Part shown: positions 12,431 to 23,254 of the stretch, piece after piece
Layout: every line of letters starts with the position of its first letter
How positions within the stretch are numbered: position 1 is the first letter of the stretch
NCBI RefSeq assembly: GCF_001949145.1
Contig: NW_019091491.1
Location: forward strand, 1-64,000
Length of the DNA: 64,000 bases
Direction of reading: 5' to 3'
Source: Acanthaster planci
Taxonomy: Eukaryota; Echinodermata; Asteroidea; Valvatida; Acanthasteridae
Position numbers and translations under genes: made by a program
Notes under the pieces: generated by a model
Databases searched by the model: none
What the model was told of the DNA's origin: nothing
The model's input: the letters and a program-made list of their open reading frames with translations, nothing else

Positions 12431-13046
12431 TTTGTTTTGTTTGCACCCCAAGTTCTTTCATTCTACAAAACATGAAAATGAAAAAAAAAATCGACGTACA
12501 AATATTTATATGACTTAATTTTGTAAGTTACTGTGCTCCTTAAATTTTGTTTGATAAATGTTGATGTATATGTACAATTTGCACTCCGATTATACCTTTT
12601 GACCCATCTCGTATCTTTGGGTTGTAGTAATGCTTCTTCTGTTTCAACAAATGGAACAGTCCAACTGGGTGTAGTGGAAGAAGTACTGTTTTATATGCTT
12701 AATCCACCGTGGCTAATATAGTCCCTATTTTTTACAACCCTCTTCAGCCTACTTGTGCTGAGGAGAAAGAGCTTTTACTTGTTATGTCATTACTTTCATT
12801 TTGTGACATTCATTATCTGGCAAGCCATGTGAAACCAAGGGTGTGGAAAATTTCCTAAGGGATATTTCTGACTGGGACAGACTAGGGAACACCTAGAGGC
12901 TCGGGATGTTCCTGTTTATCTTTTCGCTCTGAATATAAGTTTTGGATTTGTGTCTTTAAGACTTGGGTCGACCTGTTCTTGCCATTCCTTTTTGCTATAG
13001 ATTTGTATGTTCTTGTGCAATGTAACTGAGGCATTTTTCATTTACA

Positions 13047-13200
13047 GGGCTGTTTCAGGGGGAAGGCGTTGCCTGCATCAGGGCTGGGGTTAAGGGAGAG
13101 CATCGCCTGCATTACAGCTGGGGTTAGGGGGAGGGCGTCGCCCACATTAGGGCTGGGCTTAGTAGGGGAGGGCGTCGTCTGCATTGGGGCTGGGGTTTGA
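13047..13200. repeat. GC-rich minisatellite, four copies of about 36 bp
   Basis: Imperfect copies of GGGAGGGCGTCGCCTGCATT followed by AGGGCTGGGGTTA. G-rich on the plus strand with several GGGG runs. Confidence 0.85.
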
Positions 13201-13614
13201 ACTGTTAGTAATTCCACTTGCAGTAATCTGTACAGTTGGAATTTGCCGACATGTACAGGAACATAGGCCTTGTTGTCTCGGTGCCCCGTATGGAACAGGA
13301 AGCAAATAGCTTAATAATTTAATTACATATTACTCATATCGGCAAATTATTTTGTACTCATTTAATATACTTTAATATAAATAATTAAGTCTTTTGCAGA
13401 GAGGCAAGTTAGCCCATTTATACGTAAGTGGTTAATTTTGAATGGTTTTCCTTTTGTTGATTAGTAAATTGGAACCCACAATTTTATACTGGCAGGGTCC
13501 TGCTAGGATTTCGTTACAATACGTCTAGTATTTACGTGAAATGACTCTTAAGCTTTTGTTGTTGAATTTTCTTTTTAGCCCAAAAGTACGTTTCCTTGAA
13601 TAGTCTGCTTAAAA

Positions 13615-14010
13615 ATATTACAGTCGTTCCATTTATGAACGATTTTATTGAGTGTTAAGGACTGTAGAGAGCATTGTCTTAAAAAGAGTTGAGACAACTT
13701 CGAAAAGTGTAAAGTTATAATGAAGTGCAAAAGGACAAAATTTATAAGTTACAACCGCAACCAATAAATGTTCAACATATTGTGTGGAATGCCAACCATG
13801 TCCCGAGCCTCAGATTAAAACGGTTTGAAAATACTGATATGGAGATACATGTATACACCTAATAACTCTGCAGATGTGCCTTTAACAAAACAACACTTTG
13901 CATGACCTCTGAGATCGAGACCAGAACAGAAATAGTTACCTCTGTTTATGACAGAGATATCTGTTTGGGGGCATATAATGATAACTTGTCATGTGTAGAT
14001 ATATTGATAA
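13615..14010. repeat. Segmental duplication copy C1 (intronic part of the unit)
   Basis: Aligns with 28690-28990, 36540-36800 and 18690-18860 (TTTTATTGAGTGTTAAGGAC; ATTGTGTGGAATGCCAACCATG in C1 and variants). It forms part of the intron between exons 2 and 3 in several units. Confidence 0.72.
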
Positions 14011-14089
14011 TATTACCAAAGAGAGAGCTTGCAGTAACACCATATGGACAGATCTTTTTGGAAGAAGTATGGTTCTGATAAGAAGCGCT

Positions 14090-14140
14090 GAGTGTGAACT
14101 CGACTTTCGACCAATGTGCTCTGGTCGTCCTCAGGAGACA
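14090..14140 (-). ncRNA. Hammerhead-ribozyme-like motif (minus strand)
   Basis: On the minus strand: CTGAGGA (fits CUGANGA, 14128-14134), stem II GACCA...TGGTC (14122-14126 with 14109-14113), GAAA (14105-14108), then GTC (14102-14104). Stem I is weak (three pairs visible) and one base seems deleted next to GAAA, so activity is doubtful. Confidence 0.4.
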
Positions 14141-14394
14141 GTGGCGTACTTGTTGTTATTTTAATGGCGCTTTCAACAACTCAGGCTATTTGCGCCAATA
14201 ACTGTAGGTTTATTCATACACTTTATTAATCAGCATCACATTACGGAGTTAGGAAGAAGGTCCAGTTTTAGAGGCAGGAGGAAACTGGAGTGCCTGGAGA
14301 AAACCCGCGAGAGCGAGTATGGACTGGAAACCAAATGCAGTGGCGTACTTCGGATGGGCACTGGTATATAGGGCCTAAGGGATTGCCTTGGATC

Positions 14395-14525
14395 CCCAGA
14401 GCACTGAGGCGTAAGATAGATGCTTGGCAGTGAGGTCACTGAGGCGTGAGACAGATGCTTGGCTTTGAGGTCAGTGAAGCGTTGTGGAGGATGCTGGATC
14501 ACTGACGCACTGGGGTGTGGTAGAG
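14395..14525. repeat. Minisatellite, about 3.5 copies of 35 bp
   Basis: CACTGAGGCGTAAGATAGAT and CACTGAGGCGTGAGACAGAT start adjacent units, each followed by GCTTGGC..TGAGGT; later units are more diverged. Inside the element bounded by ribozyme-like motifs (14.09-15.06 kb). Confidence 0.8.
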
Positions 14526-15011
14526 ATACCTATGCTGACTGGTGGTAGACTTGTTGCTGCGGGGGCGGGATGTGGGTACAGGAGCTGCTAATGCCCAAGA
14601 GAGAAGATGGCCTTGGTTCGGAGTAAGAACACTTAGAAGAATCCGTTAAGCCATTGAGATATTCCAGTATCAAGATATTCCAGCGTGACACAGTCCCAGA
14701 AAACGTAGGATTCCAGCTCAGCCACATCTAACAACTGCTATTCCAAACCAAGGAGTCTCCTATATCTGCAACCCAACCCCCACGGCAGCAAGGCCCTCTA
14801 CAGGTGTTAGGATCTCCTCTACCCGAAACCTACCCCCACCCCATCCATGGTCTACCACCAGTCAGCACAGGCCAATTCTCCTCTAGCACCCTCCACCACG
14901 CATCGCCGACCTTACAGCTAAGTATCTTTCTCACACCCTAATGCTCCAGGGATCCAAGCAAATCCCCACACATCCCTTGTATACCAGCGCCCAACGAAGC
15001 ACGGCACTCTA

Positions 15012-15057
15012 CTCCATAGGACTACCAGAGCTCACTGGTACGAAACGTCGTGTTCAC
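15012..15057 (+). ncRNA. Hammerhead-ribozyme-like motif (plus strand)
   Basis: GGA then stem II TACCA...TGGTA (15023-15027 with 15036-15040), CGAAAC (15041-15046) and GTC (15047-15049), then GTGTTCAC. The CUGANGA box is degraded to CCATAGGA. Homologous to the inverted motif at 14.1 kb (shared ACCAGAGC and GTTCAC). Confidence 0.4.
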
Positions 15058-15302
15058 TTTGTGCTACCGCAAGCCCTCTCTTTAGTCCACCATGCAAAGG
15101 TTCAAAACTTATCTGGAATTATTTTTGTTTAAAAAGAAACACAAAAATAAAAACCTCGAGATATCTTACAAATCAGGATGAACTGTTTAATTTTAATGCC
15201 GCACTGTTATTGCTTAGTTAATGTATATGCAGGGAACCTTTAAAGTGCGTAACATACAAACTACATCCGAACAAACTGATTTCTCTTATTTGCCTGAATT
15301 AG

Positions 15303-15595
15303 CTATCGGGGGTTCTGGGAACCAATGGACAGTCATCAGAGCGTGCTATTACGAAGTTTGTCCCGAATATGCCGCTACACACTATGAGACGGGTCTGCTT
15401 GATGTCAACGAGTACCGTTCCTTCTGGATCGAGTACAAAGAAGGCGTTGTCAAGGTTGGCAAAGGAGGTCAGGAGGAGGCTTTCTTGAATTGGGACGCCG
15501 GTGCATATCACCGGCGAGTACCATCTCAAGTGCATGTTGGTATTGCCTCATGGGATGAACCGATAGACTGGGTGTTTTACCAATTTTGCCAGTAA
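15303..15595 (+). CDS. Methyltransf_FA gene unit 1, exon 3 (intact C-terminal half)
   Basis: After GAATTAG, two bases complete the exon-2 codon, then IGGSGNQWTVIRACYYEVCP, GLLDVNEYRSFWIEYKEGVV, KVGKGGQEEAFLNWDAGAYH, VHVGIASWDEPIDWVFYQFC and a stop. This is the most complete Methyltransf_FA (farnesoic-acid O-methyltransferase-like) half domain in the window: 'IGG..n..svIR', 'FWI.w..G.i.VG.g', 'vGi.sw......W.f'. In other animals such domains occur in secreted or surface proteins, and enzymatic activity is unproven for most. 6 kb of foldback DNA separates it from exon 2. Confidence 0.75.
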
Positions 15596-17792
15596 AATCC
15601 AAAACATTGAGAAGATTGCATTTGCCATTGTATGTAAAAATTGATGAAGTCATTAAAGTTTTTCATACATTTGGTTTAAATGAAACATGCTGTATGATGA
15701 ATAACCTTGTGGCGCGCAGAGTTAGTACACTGGGGATCCAATTGTTTTCTAATTACGTAATTAAAAAGAAAATTCGGCCAAATGCAAAAACCTCCTGTTA
15801 ATTTGCACCTCTGCGGATGCCTAGTTTAGTCATCTTTAACACGGGGACTTCCCCTGAGCTGAGTAATTCTTTTCCAGAGCCAGCCTCCAGCGAAGTCCCA
15901 TAGGGATTATATGTAAATATCAGCCACGTGCTGATAAGGGTTATTGACAAAGAAAGTGCCTGGGTAAGCCTGGACTTGTCTTATATCAACGGTCGGTCTC
16001 TTTGATGTGTCTCTCAGCTGTCTAGACAGCTGTCTGAGTAGTTTCATCGTGTTGGGAGGGTGTCAAAATTTAATTTTGTTGACTGTGGTGGGACCCCTTT
16101 GACTGCAAAAGGGTACTGTGACTGTACTGTGACTTTTTCTTGTGCGGTTTTTTATTTGCTGACACTTAGGAACACCCTCTGATCAATTTAAATGCCAGTA
16201 GAAGGGATTGCGGATTTGGGAAGAGGGTTATAACGAAGTGATATCAAATGTATCACCTTGGAGCAACGAGCATAAGATATAGGCCCTTTGCAGCGGAAGT
16301 GAATCACCATTAACCATGTTTCATTTAAATCAAATGTTGGAACTATTCCCTGAATTTGAGATGTGTTTTCGTTTATAAAACCTGCTCATAGAGTTTATGT
16401 AAATCTGTTTTTTAAATATCAGTTGGATTGCTGTGGAAAATATTCTTCACTGAACGCTGAAACCAATACATTGACTACAAAATGAACACCTTTTATTGAA
16501 GCGTTTGGCTGGCTAAAACCTGTAAGGCATATCGATTTGAAATATTTCGATTGCCTCAGCTCAGGATATTTCTTTTGCTGGCTGCATTAGTGGTAAAGCC
16601 CAGCATGTTTATATTGGAATCAGACCTTTATTATTTTAGTTCTAAAGAAGAAATTATTACTTAAGCAGCTAGAAATAAACCAGTAGTTACTTATTGTAAT
16701 TCGTGCTTTGTCCCCTTGCTAGAATATAAGGATACCACGGCATTAAGAAAACATCTTGTGTTCCACGGTTCTACAAAATAAATAGTTAAAGTGTCCCACT
16801 GCGCCGTCATTCTTTTTCAGGTAGATCAAAGAAGCAATGCTTTCAACAGGAAGGAATGTCATCTATGAGCACGAGCCAGGGTAGCAAATCCTGGGGAAGG
16901 GTATTTCCTCCATTTTTGATCATGGGGGATGGGCTCGCGGAAAAAGGCTGATTTGAAAGTATTTTTGGACTTCATAACAAGCAAACTGTGTTCAATTGTA
17001 CTGAAAAATGTCAAAAAGTTTCCAACACGCCGTTTTAACGCCGGGTTAAATTGTACATATTAAGACGTACGGTACCTCTGAATCACAAAAAGAATTCAGC
17101 AACTGCTTTTTGAGTTTCCGTAGCTGGGCAAATTGTTGATTTCATTTGTCCTCCATCCATCTTGCCTTCAAAGACAGATTTGCGCACTGCTGCATGTAGA
17201 GGAAAAAACCCAAACCCCCATTTTCTTGTTTGTATAATAAAGAAGAGAATCCTGGAAGGGGAATCACTTCATTATTTATTTATCTGTAGAACGCTGTCAA
17301 ATTAAATTATAGTATATAAAATTAATAGTAAATTGATTCTTTGGTGTTTATTTAGGCTTTTTATTCGTTGGTAGCTTTCGTATCAAATCAGGAGGTTAAG
17401 AAAGACGTCAAAATCGCTGCAAAAATACTTTGCCCACCTTTCGATAAAGGTTACAGGAGATGGCGCTTTGAAGTCTAAAATGTTCATGCTGTAGCCTATT
17501 CTTTCAAGCCATAAACAAGTCCAAAAGCTCACTTGAATTACAGAAAACTGACTCTGCCCTTGAATATGTATGTTTACTTCAAAACTCTTTCCAATTGATT
17601 GAAGTCAGTTACATCTTAGTATCGATCTTTGCTCAATATTTTTCACTTGCCATAACTTCAGGAGGAACCAGAGATTCACCATGGAAACGAAAAAGAAGTA
17701 ATACTCGAAAACAGCGATGCTTGGCTCTGGCTTAATTGAAGCAACTTGGACCATTCTGACAGGAAGTTTGCATCGAAAAGCTCAGACTGAAA
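15596..17792. other. 3' flank of unit 1 and 5' flank of unit 2
   Basis: Non-coding duplicated spacer (see 7291-8363). Includes TCAAAGAAGCAATGCTTTCA and GCCATAACTTCAGGAGGAAC, common to all units just before exon 1; the promoter of these genes would lie here. Confidence 0.6.
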
Positions 17793-18002
17793 TATGTTCA
17801 ACCTCATGACTTTTCATTTTATCTCAGTTTTGGCGTTACAAATCGCCGTAAATCAGTCACTTTTTGTTGCCTGTGCAAGAATAGATGTGTAGCGCTATGA
17901 CCAGGGCTAGAGCCGGTGATGATCTTACCGCGCTCCATGAAAAGACATATGCCGCTTTGCGCGAGCATGCAATGCGAAAAAAGGCAGAACCGATGAAAAA
18001 TT
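17793..18002 (+). pseudogene. Methyltransf_FA gene unit 2, exon 1
   Basis: ATGTTCAACCTCATGACTTT opens a signal-peptide-like reading (MFNLMTFHFISVLALQIAV) that stops after GARIDV-like codons because of an indel. The distal part aligns to unit 1 (ACCGCGCTCCATGA) and keeps the ACT/GTAAGT donor. Confidence 0.55.
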
Positions 18003-18107
18003 ACTGTAAGTAATGATCTTTGCCTGAAGCTGATTATAATAATTAGAGTGTGTAGTGAAGAATTTCCTTTTTAGTTTGAGATACTAGTTTTTGTCTAATA
18101 AAATGGG

Positions 18108-18200
18108 CGTGTGGCCAGGTGGTTAGGGTTAACTCCACAGTCGGGGGTCAGAGCTTCGAATCCAGCCATAGGCATTATTTTTGTTGCATTCTTTTACAAA
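18108..18200 (+). mobile_element. tRNA-derived SINE, unit 2
   Basis: GGGCGTGTGGCCAGGTGGTT with GTCAGAGCTTCGAATCCAGC, the same family and the same position (between exons 1 and 2) as at 8672. Confidence 0.75.
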
Positions 18201-18344
18201 TGAAATGGTTTGCACAGTAATTCCTTATTGTTCCATCCATCAAATTAAACATTTCTTATGGTATTGATAATACAATAAACCCTACTCCACCAAGCAGTGG
18301 TATGAACGAAAGGTCTTCGCAGTCAGGTAGTTTTAGAATTTGAA

Positions 18345-18613
18345 GATGCATTATGCACCGTTTCAATGGATGAATTCAGGACCTACCACATTAAACATTG
18401 CAGTCTAAATGCCATAATTTGAAATATAACAAATCAAATATTTTTTTTCTTGACCCGATGAAACAGCTTGCTCGTTCTCCACCGTTGGTTCAAAGCTGCA
18501 CAGCTTCACATTTAAGTTGCAGTCACTCAACATGCCGCTCCCCTTGGAATTCGAGGTTAGAGCCCAGAGAGATGCATTGATAGCAGTGGTAAAGAAAATC
18601 TTTGCCGAAATGA
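18345..18613 (+). pseudogene. Methyltransf_FA gene unit 2, exon 2 (GC donor)
   Basis: SMDEFRTYHIKHCSLNAI, then a stop, an indel, DETACSFSTVGSKLHSFTFK, MPLPLEFEVRAQRDALIAVV, KKIFAEM. Domain half recognisable in two frames. The donor is GCAAGG where other units have GTAAGT. Confidence 0.6.
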
Positions 18614-19149
18614 GCAAGGGTCCAGTTGAAATCTACACATTTTCAGTGAAGGCCAATGACTGACTAAGCCTTTTTTATTAAATGTTGTTAATTCCGAAAC
18701 CATGTTCTTCCGAATCATTGGCAGAGAGCATTTTCGTTGAGTTGAGACGAGTTTGCAAAAGTACAAGGTAATAAGAATTTATTTGCAAAAGAAAATTTAT
18801 GTGCTGTGTCAAGAATTGCAACCAATAAATTATCGAACGTGTGCAGAATCACAACCACGCATGGGTGTAACTTCTTGGAAGAAGGGAGTTATATATACCC
18901 CTTGAATGATGGGGAACGAGAAACTGAGTCATCCCCACTTTTTCGTTTGAGAATAAAATAAGACAGATTGTGACTGATTTTTGGCCTTCCCAACAACCAA
19001 TCAGTAGCACTGAAAAAGGAAGCACAAAAAAATCAAAAATATTCCGTCCTGCAATGTAAGATTCTGAAGGAATGTAATTCAAAATTTAAGCGGGGGTGGG
19101 AACGTTACTCAACAGGGTATATACCCTTTTATGGAAGCGCCAACACTTA

Positions 19150-20590
19150 ATAAACAGTCCTATAGCACCTTCTGGGAAGGATTCTTCTACCAATTAGAAA
19201 ATGGACAAGCATTCCCATTTATCCCTCTCTCATTCAAAACCTGATATACCAAAGGATAGACAGGCAGACGAAGAAACAGATGATGAAAACTGTGGCACCC
19301 TCACAGTCACTGTTTCCTTTTTTCATTGTAAATTTCCTCTTACATGTTATTTGGTTGAAAAAAAGAAGGACCTTGATTGTGTTATTCTAATAATGAACAT
19401 AAACAAAGAGACATCATGCCTAAAAAGCCAGAAACATTTCAATGTTTGTTAAAATATGACCGTTTTTGCTTGTGGGATTCGTTTTGTAGTTATTTTGAAA
19501 GCGCTCTTTCGATAATTTGAAAAAGAGAAGATAATGATTAAGGTTTCATGTGGCCAATTTATTTTTACAATTTGCCAGTCAGTAAAATTGAACATTTTAC
19601 AAAATGCAGAAGAATTACGACTTTGGAAAAAATACATGTACGCTTGATGATGCGACATCTCGCCTTCAAATGAACATGTGCAAAACACGTTGAGATACGG
19701 TATAACAATCAAACTTGTGTAGAATATTCCACCCTACTTGGCTTTGCAATTTCTAAACTGAGTGTGAAGCTGTCTTAACTAAATTAACGACGAATATAGT
19801 GTAATTTTTCTCTGGCTATGGTTTCGTTCATTGACTGCTCAGCCTCGGTTGAATGAAAGCATGAAAGTTTCAATCAACAAAGATTATCTATATCCGCACT
19901 GTTCTTTTCAAATTCGAACCTGCAGTTGTATGGAGAGTGCATGTCGCTTAATGCACTGTATAGATATGTGATGTTGCGGAACGAATGCATACGGTACTTG
20001 AAAATTAAAAATTGGCACAATGGTTCGCTAATATATCAACAATGCCACTAGTGTTGAAAGGGATTATATCCGTGAAGTACTTGTCATGCACAACGACGTT
20101 GTTCCAGAGGAGAGCAGAAAAACAGTGAAGAGTCAAGTTGCTTGTATATGGTAACTTGATAGCAGGTCAGTCTGTTTATATTTTTTCAGAAGTGGACGAC
20201 ATTCGCTGGTGAAAGGTCCAAGCAGTTGCGATTTCCCTTCACAAATAAAAGGGATGTTGGTACAAGAATCCAACACGGTTACACTCATTTGTTCTAATGG
20301 CAAACTAAAAAATGACATTTTTTCTGTATTTCAGCTAAGACTTTTTTCATGTGGTTTTGAAGTGGATCTCAATATATATTTATTATGTTTTAGAAGAGGA
20401 AAACCCATATTGTTTCTAGAGGTTTCAGGTTCAAGCTCAACGAAATTAATTCTGACAGCAGCCAACCATTACTCGTTACCGTAATTGAGATTTCACTACA
20501 AACTACCTGAAAAAAGAGAGAGGATCTTCATAGGAATGACTGAAAGGCTTATTGGCTTATTCCTCAAGGGGGATTTAATTATATCGCTAC
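19150..20590. repeat. Segmental duplication copy A1
   Basis: Matches 26930-27990 and, in part, 40320-41150 and 3890-4430: for example CATTCAAAACCTGATATAC / CATTCAAAGCCTGATATAC, and TTTCATGTGGTTTTGAAGTG against its counterparts. No coding sequence recognised. It lies between unit 2 exon 2 and unit 3 exon 1. Confidence 0.75.
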
Positions 20591-20811
20591 GCCTTGGCCA
20601 GGGTAGAATTACCTTTACTAAGAGCTTACCGGGGATTTGACGCCAGCAGAAATTATAAATTACCATCCAAATAGAACAGACCATGGACATCACCGATTTA
20701 CCCCATTCTTCCACAGAAGATGCCAACCTTGCTGGTAACTGTTACAAGTGAAAACTCTTGAAACTGATTAAGCAGAATTTATTAGTACCAAGTCGGTCAG
20801 TCAAACCAAGA

Positions 20812-20990
20812 TATGTTCAGTTCCAAGGTTTTGTGTTATCTTGGCCTCGTTCTTTCATTCCGTTGTTGATATCGCTCACTTTTCATTACCTGGTCAAGGA
20901 GAGATGCGCTCAGGGACCAGGCATTTGCTTATTTCCAGGGTGCACGTGGGAGGAAAAATTGCAGATCCAAAGAAAGCAGGTGTTAGTAGT
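20812..20990 (+). pseudogene. Methyltransf_FA gene unit 3, exon 1
   Basis: Starts ATGTTCAGTTCCAAG and aligns to exon 1 of units 1 and 5 through CACTTTTCATTACCTGGTCA and GGAGAGATGCG. An early stop and the missing central part make it non-functional. No exon 2 or 3 was found for this unit. Confidence 0.5.
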
Positions 20991-21099
20991 GACCTTTGCT
21001 TTAAGTTTATCAAAGTAAGGGAATTGAGTGTGTAATAATTTAAGATTTCTGTTTTGATTGAAAGGCTTTTTTTCGTGATATCGACTTTATATGACGGTA

Positions 21100-21185
21100 G
21101 TAGGGAAAAGTTTTCAAGTGATCAGGGTTTCTTAATCTCAGTCATGGTCAATAGACTCAAATCCAGCCAAGTGTCTAGTAACAAG
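21100..21185 (+). mobile_element. tRNA-derived SINE remnant, unit 3
   Basis: A degenerate A-box region and TAGACTCAAATCCAGCCAAG in place of the B box, 100 bp after exon 1 of unit 3. A SINE-tail-like segment (TACTTGGCTCTCTCCGATCA) recurs at about 21.57 kb and 35.07 kb. Confidence 0.5.
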
Positions 21186-21699
21186 TAATTCGAAGTTATT
21201 GGTTGCGTCAGAGGATTCTGTCCCAGAGAAAATAAAGACATCACCGACGTCAGCAGGGATAGTTTTAGGTAATATCTTCCCCCTTTGGTTAGACGAACGT
21301 GTCCCCATGCTGCGGTTTGGGAACCGTTATTTCAGGTTAATTTATTCGATTTCATTTCTTTTATTTTCTAATCCATCCTGATTTTTAACTTAATTCTGTA
21401 ATGCGCCTTTGATCACTTCTAAAAAGTGCATTATGAATATTAGATTATTCCTATTAATCCTGCAAATGGTTGACTTTTTATGGTAAAAAGTACCACAATA
21501 TGGCGACATTTTAAAAAGGGCTACTTTTTGCTGTCGCCCTATTATTTGAAGAAATTGTTTTGTTACCCCTACTTGGCTCTCTCCGATCAGGAATCTGGGA
21601 TAGGTGCAATCACAGGTTGTTGCTTTGTTTCACTGCGTAGGCCATACTCATCAGACTATAGTCAATTCAACAAGGAAAGCAAGAGAACATTCTTGATTG

Positions 21700-22390
21700 T
21701 CAATTACACTTAATTGGAAAGAATTCAATTATATGTATTTATTATAAACTTACCACAAAGTCAGCAGTGGGCAAATATAAATATTACTTCCCACTAGAAA
21801 TTCAGTGTCCAAGTGCAATAATTCAGTCTTTGCACAATATTTCATGTATACTGTTATACATTATCCCTCTGTGTCAGTATGAAAAACAATGAATTAATGA
21901 AAATGAGTCGTAACACTTTCCATTTCGAAAAACATAGTTGTTCTTGTTACCAGAGTCGGGTTTGCTTTTGCTGTGTTTCAGAATACTTTCAAATGTTTCG
22001 TACTTCTCAATCTCAGCAAAATTGTTCCCACCTGAAATTTACTTGTTTAAAGTAAAAAGGCCAAACTTTACACTTTATTACTCAATTTCTGTTTTCCACT
22101 ACCAACATTGAGATTTTTTAGTCTAATCCTCAGGCCTTCGAACTAAATTCACATTGACACTTTCGTGTTTTCCTGAATGTAAGGACATTCTTCATATTAC
22201 TCCATTCAGAATTCCACAATTTCCAACAACAAATACATAAAAAACACTAGACGCACTCCACCTCAGATTACAAGTTTTTTTTAGCGAAGAAGGCCAAACA
22301 AAAATTGTTCACGGGTCTGAGTCTAAGATCAGTTTCCAAATTGTTTCCAGAAGTCCATCGAACGCAATTGGAACATATCTACTTAACTAG
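21700..22390. repeat. Segmental duplication copy B1
   Basis: Matches 38320-39020 in the same orientation: AGTGTCCAAGTGCAATAATT / AGTGTCCAAGTCCAATAATT, CTTTACACTTTATTA, and TTCACATTGACACTTTCGTG / TTTACATTGACACTTTTGTG. Non-coding. Confidence 0.78.
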
Positions 22391-23254
22391 TAGTATAGTG
22401 GTGCTCCCTATTTCCAGCAAATATTCCAGTAACCCATCCCTGGGAAAATGATTCGCTCCTAAAAAGTGGGATATTGGCAAAACAAATCGTGAGTAAGTAT
22501 CACAATGGGGGGTAATATCATTATATTCTCACGTACAACACACTGGAATTACCCAACACAGCAGCAAGGAACCAAGGAATGTTCATTAGTCTGGTACCAC
22601 TTATACACAGAAACGGTAAAACCATTTGAACGTGAAACTCAACTTTGAACATTTAAGAACAGAAAAGAAATCATTACACATCAAATTAACTGTTAAAACA
22701 TCAGCGCAACAAGGGGAGAGGGTAACTCCCCTCCCAGACTTGTTGTCAATGGTTTAGGGCTATTTGCAGATAATCAGAGTATAAACACTTCAACATTTCT
22801 TAGAGGCCGGTTGAGGATTCTTTAACTGATGAAAACAAATGAACTGTTATTAAAAAAAAATTCCCCCTCATGAAGTGAGATTAATTTGATCAAGAAAATT
22901 ACTCTTATTTTATTTACGCAAAGGAGCCAAACATACTTTAAGTTAACATGAGTTGAACGTTGAAAGAAACAAATTGTTGATTTTGTTTGGCCAGTGTTTT
23001 CCCATGCAATATTTTTTATTTAAACGAGATAGTTTCGTGGGAAGAACAGACAAACAGACAAAGATAGCTCGATTCCTGCTTGAGTAAATCCTTTCTTGTA
23101 AGTCCACCAGGGTTACACAACAAAAGGACTAAGGGCGTCGTAGGTAGAAATTTTGGTGGGGCTTAGAAAATGTTCGGGGTATAGAGGACACTTGCGTCGG
23201 AGAGTCCAAGGAGAGGGCACATCTTGCCAGTCTTGATTATTTCGCTGTAATTGA
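22391..23254. other. No gene recognised
   Basis: Between duplication B1 and the LINE. No repeated or coding signal noticed. Confidence 0.5.

Larger units (their letters stand above)
14090..15060. mobile_element. Unclassified repeat bounded by inverted hammerhead-like motifs
   Basis: The two ends carry the related inverted motifs described separately. Inside are a GCGCTTTCAACAACTCAGGC segment, a 35-bp minisatellite, and an inverted pair TGCTGACTGGTGGTAGAC (14532) / GTCTACCACCAGTCAGCA (14851). No RT or transposase frame is visible. Possible non-autonomous relative of Penelope-like elements or retrozymes. Confidence 0.4.
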
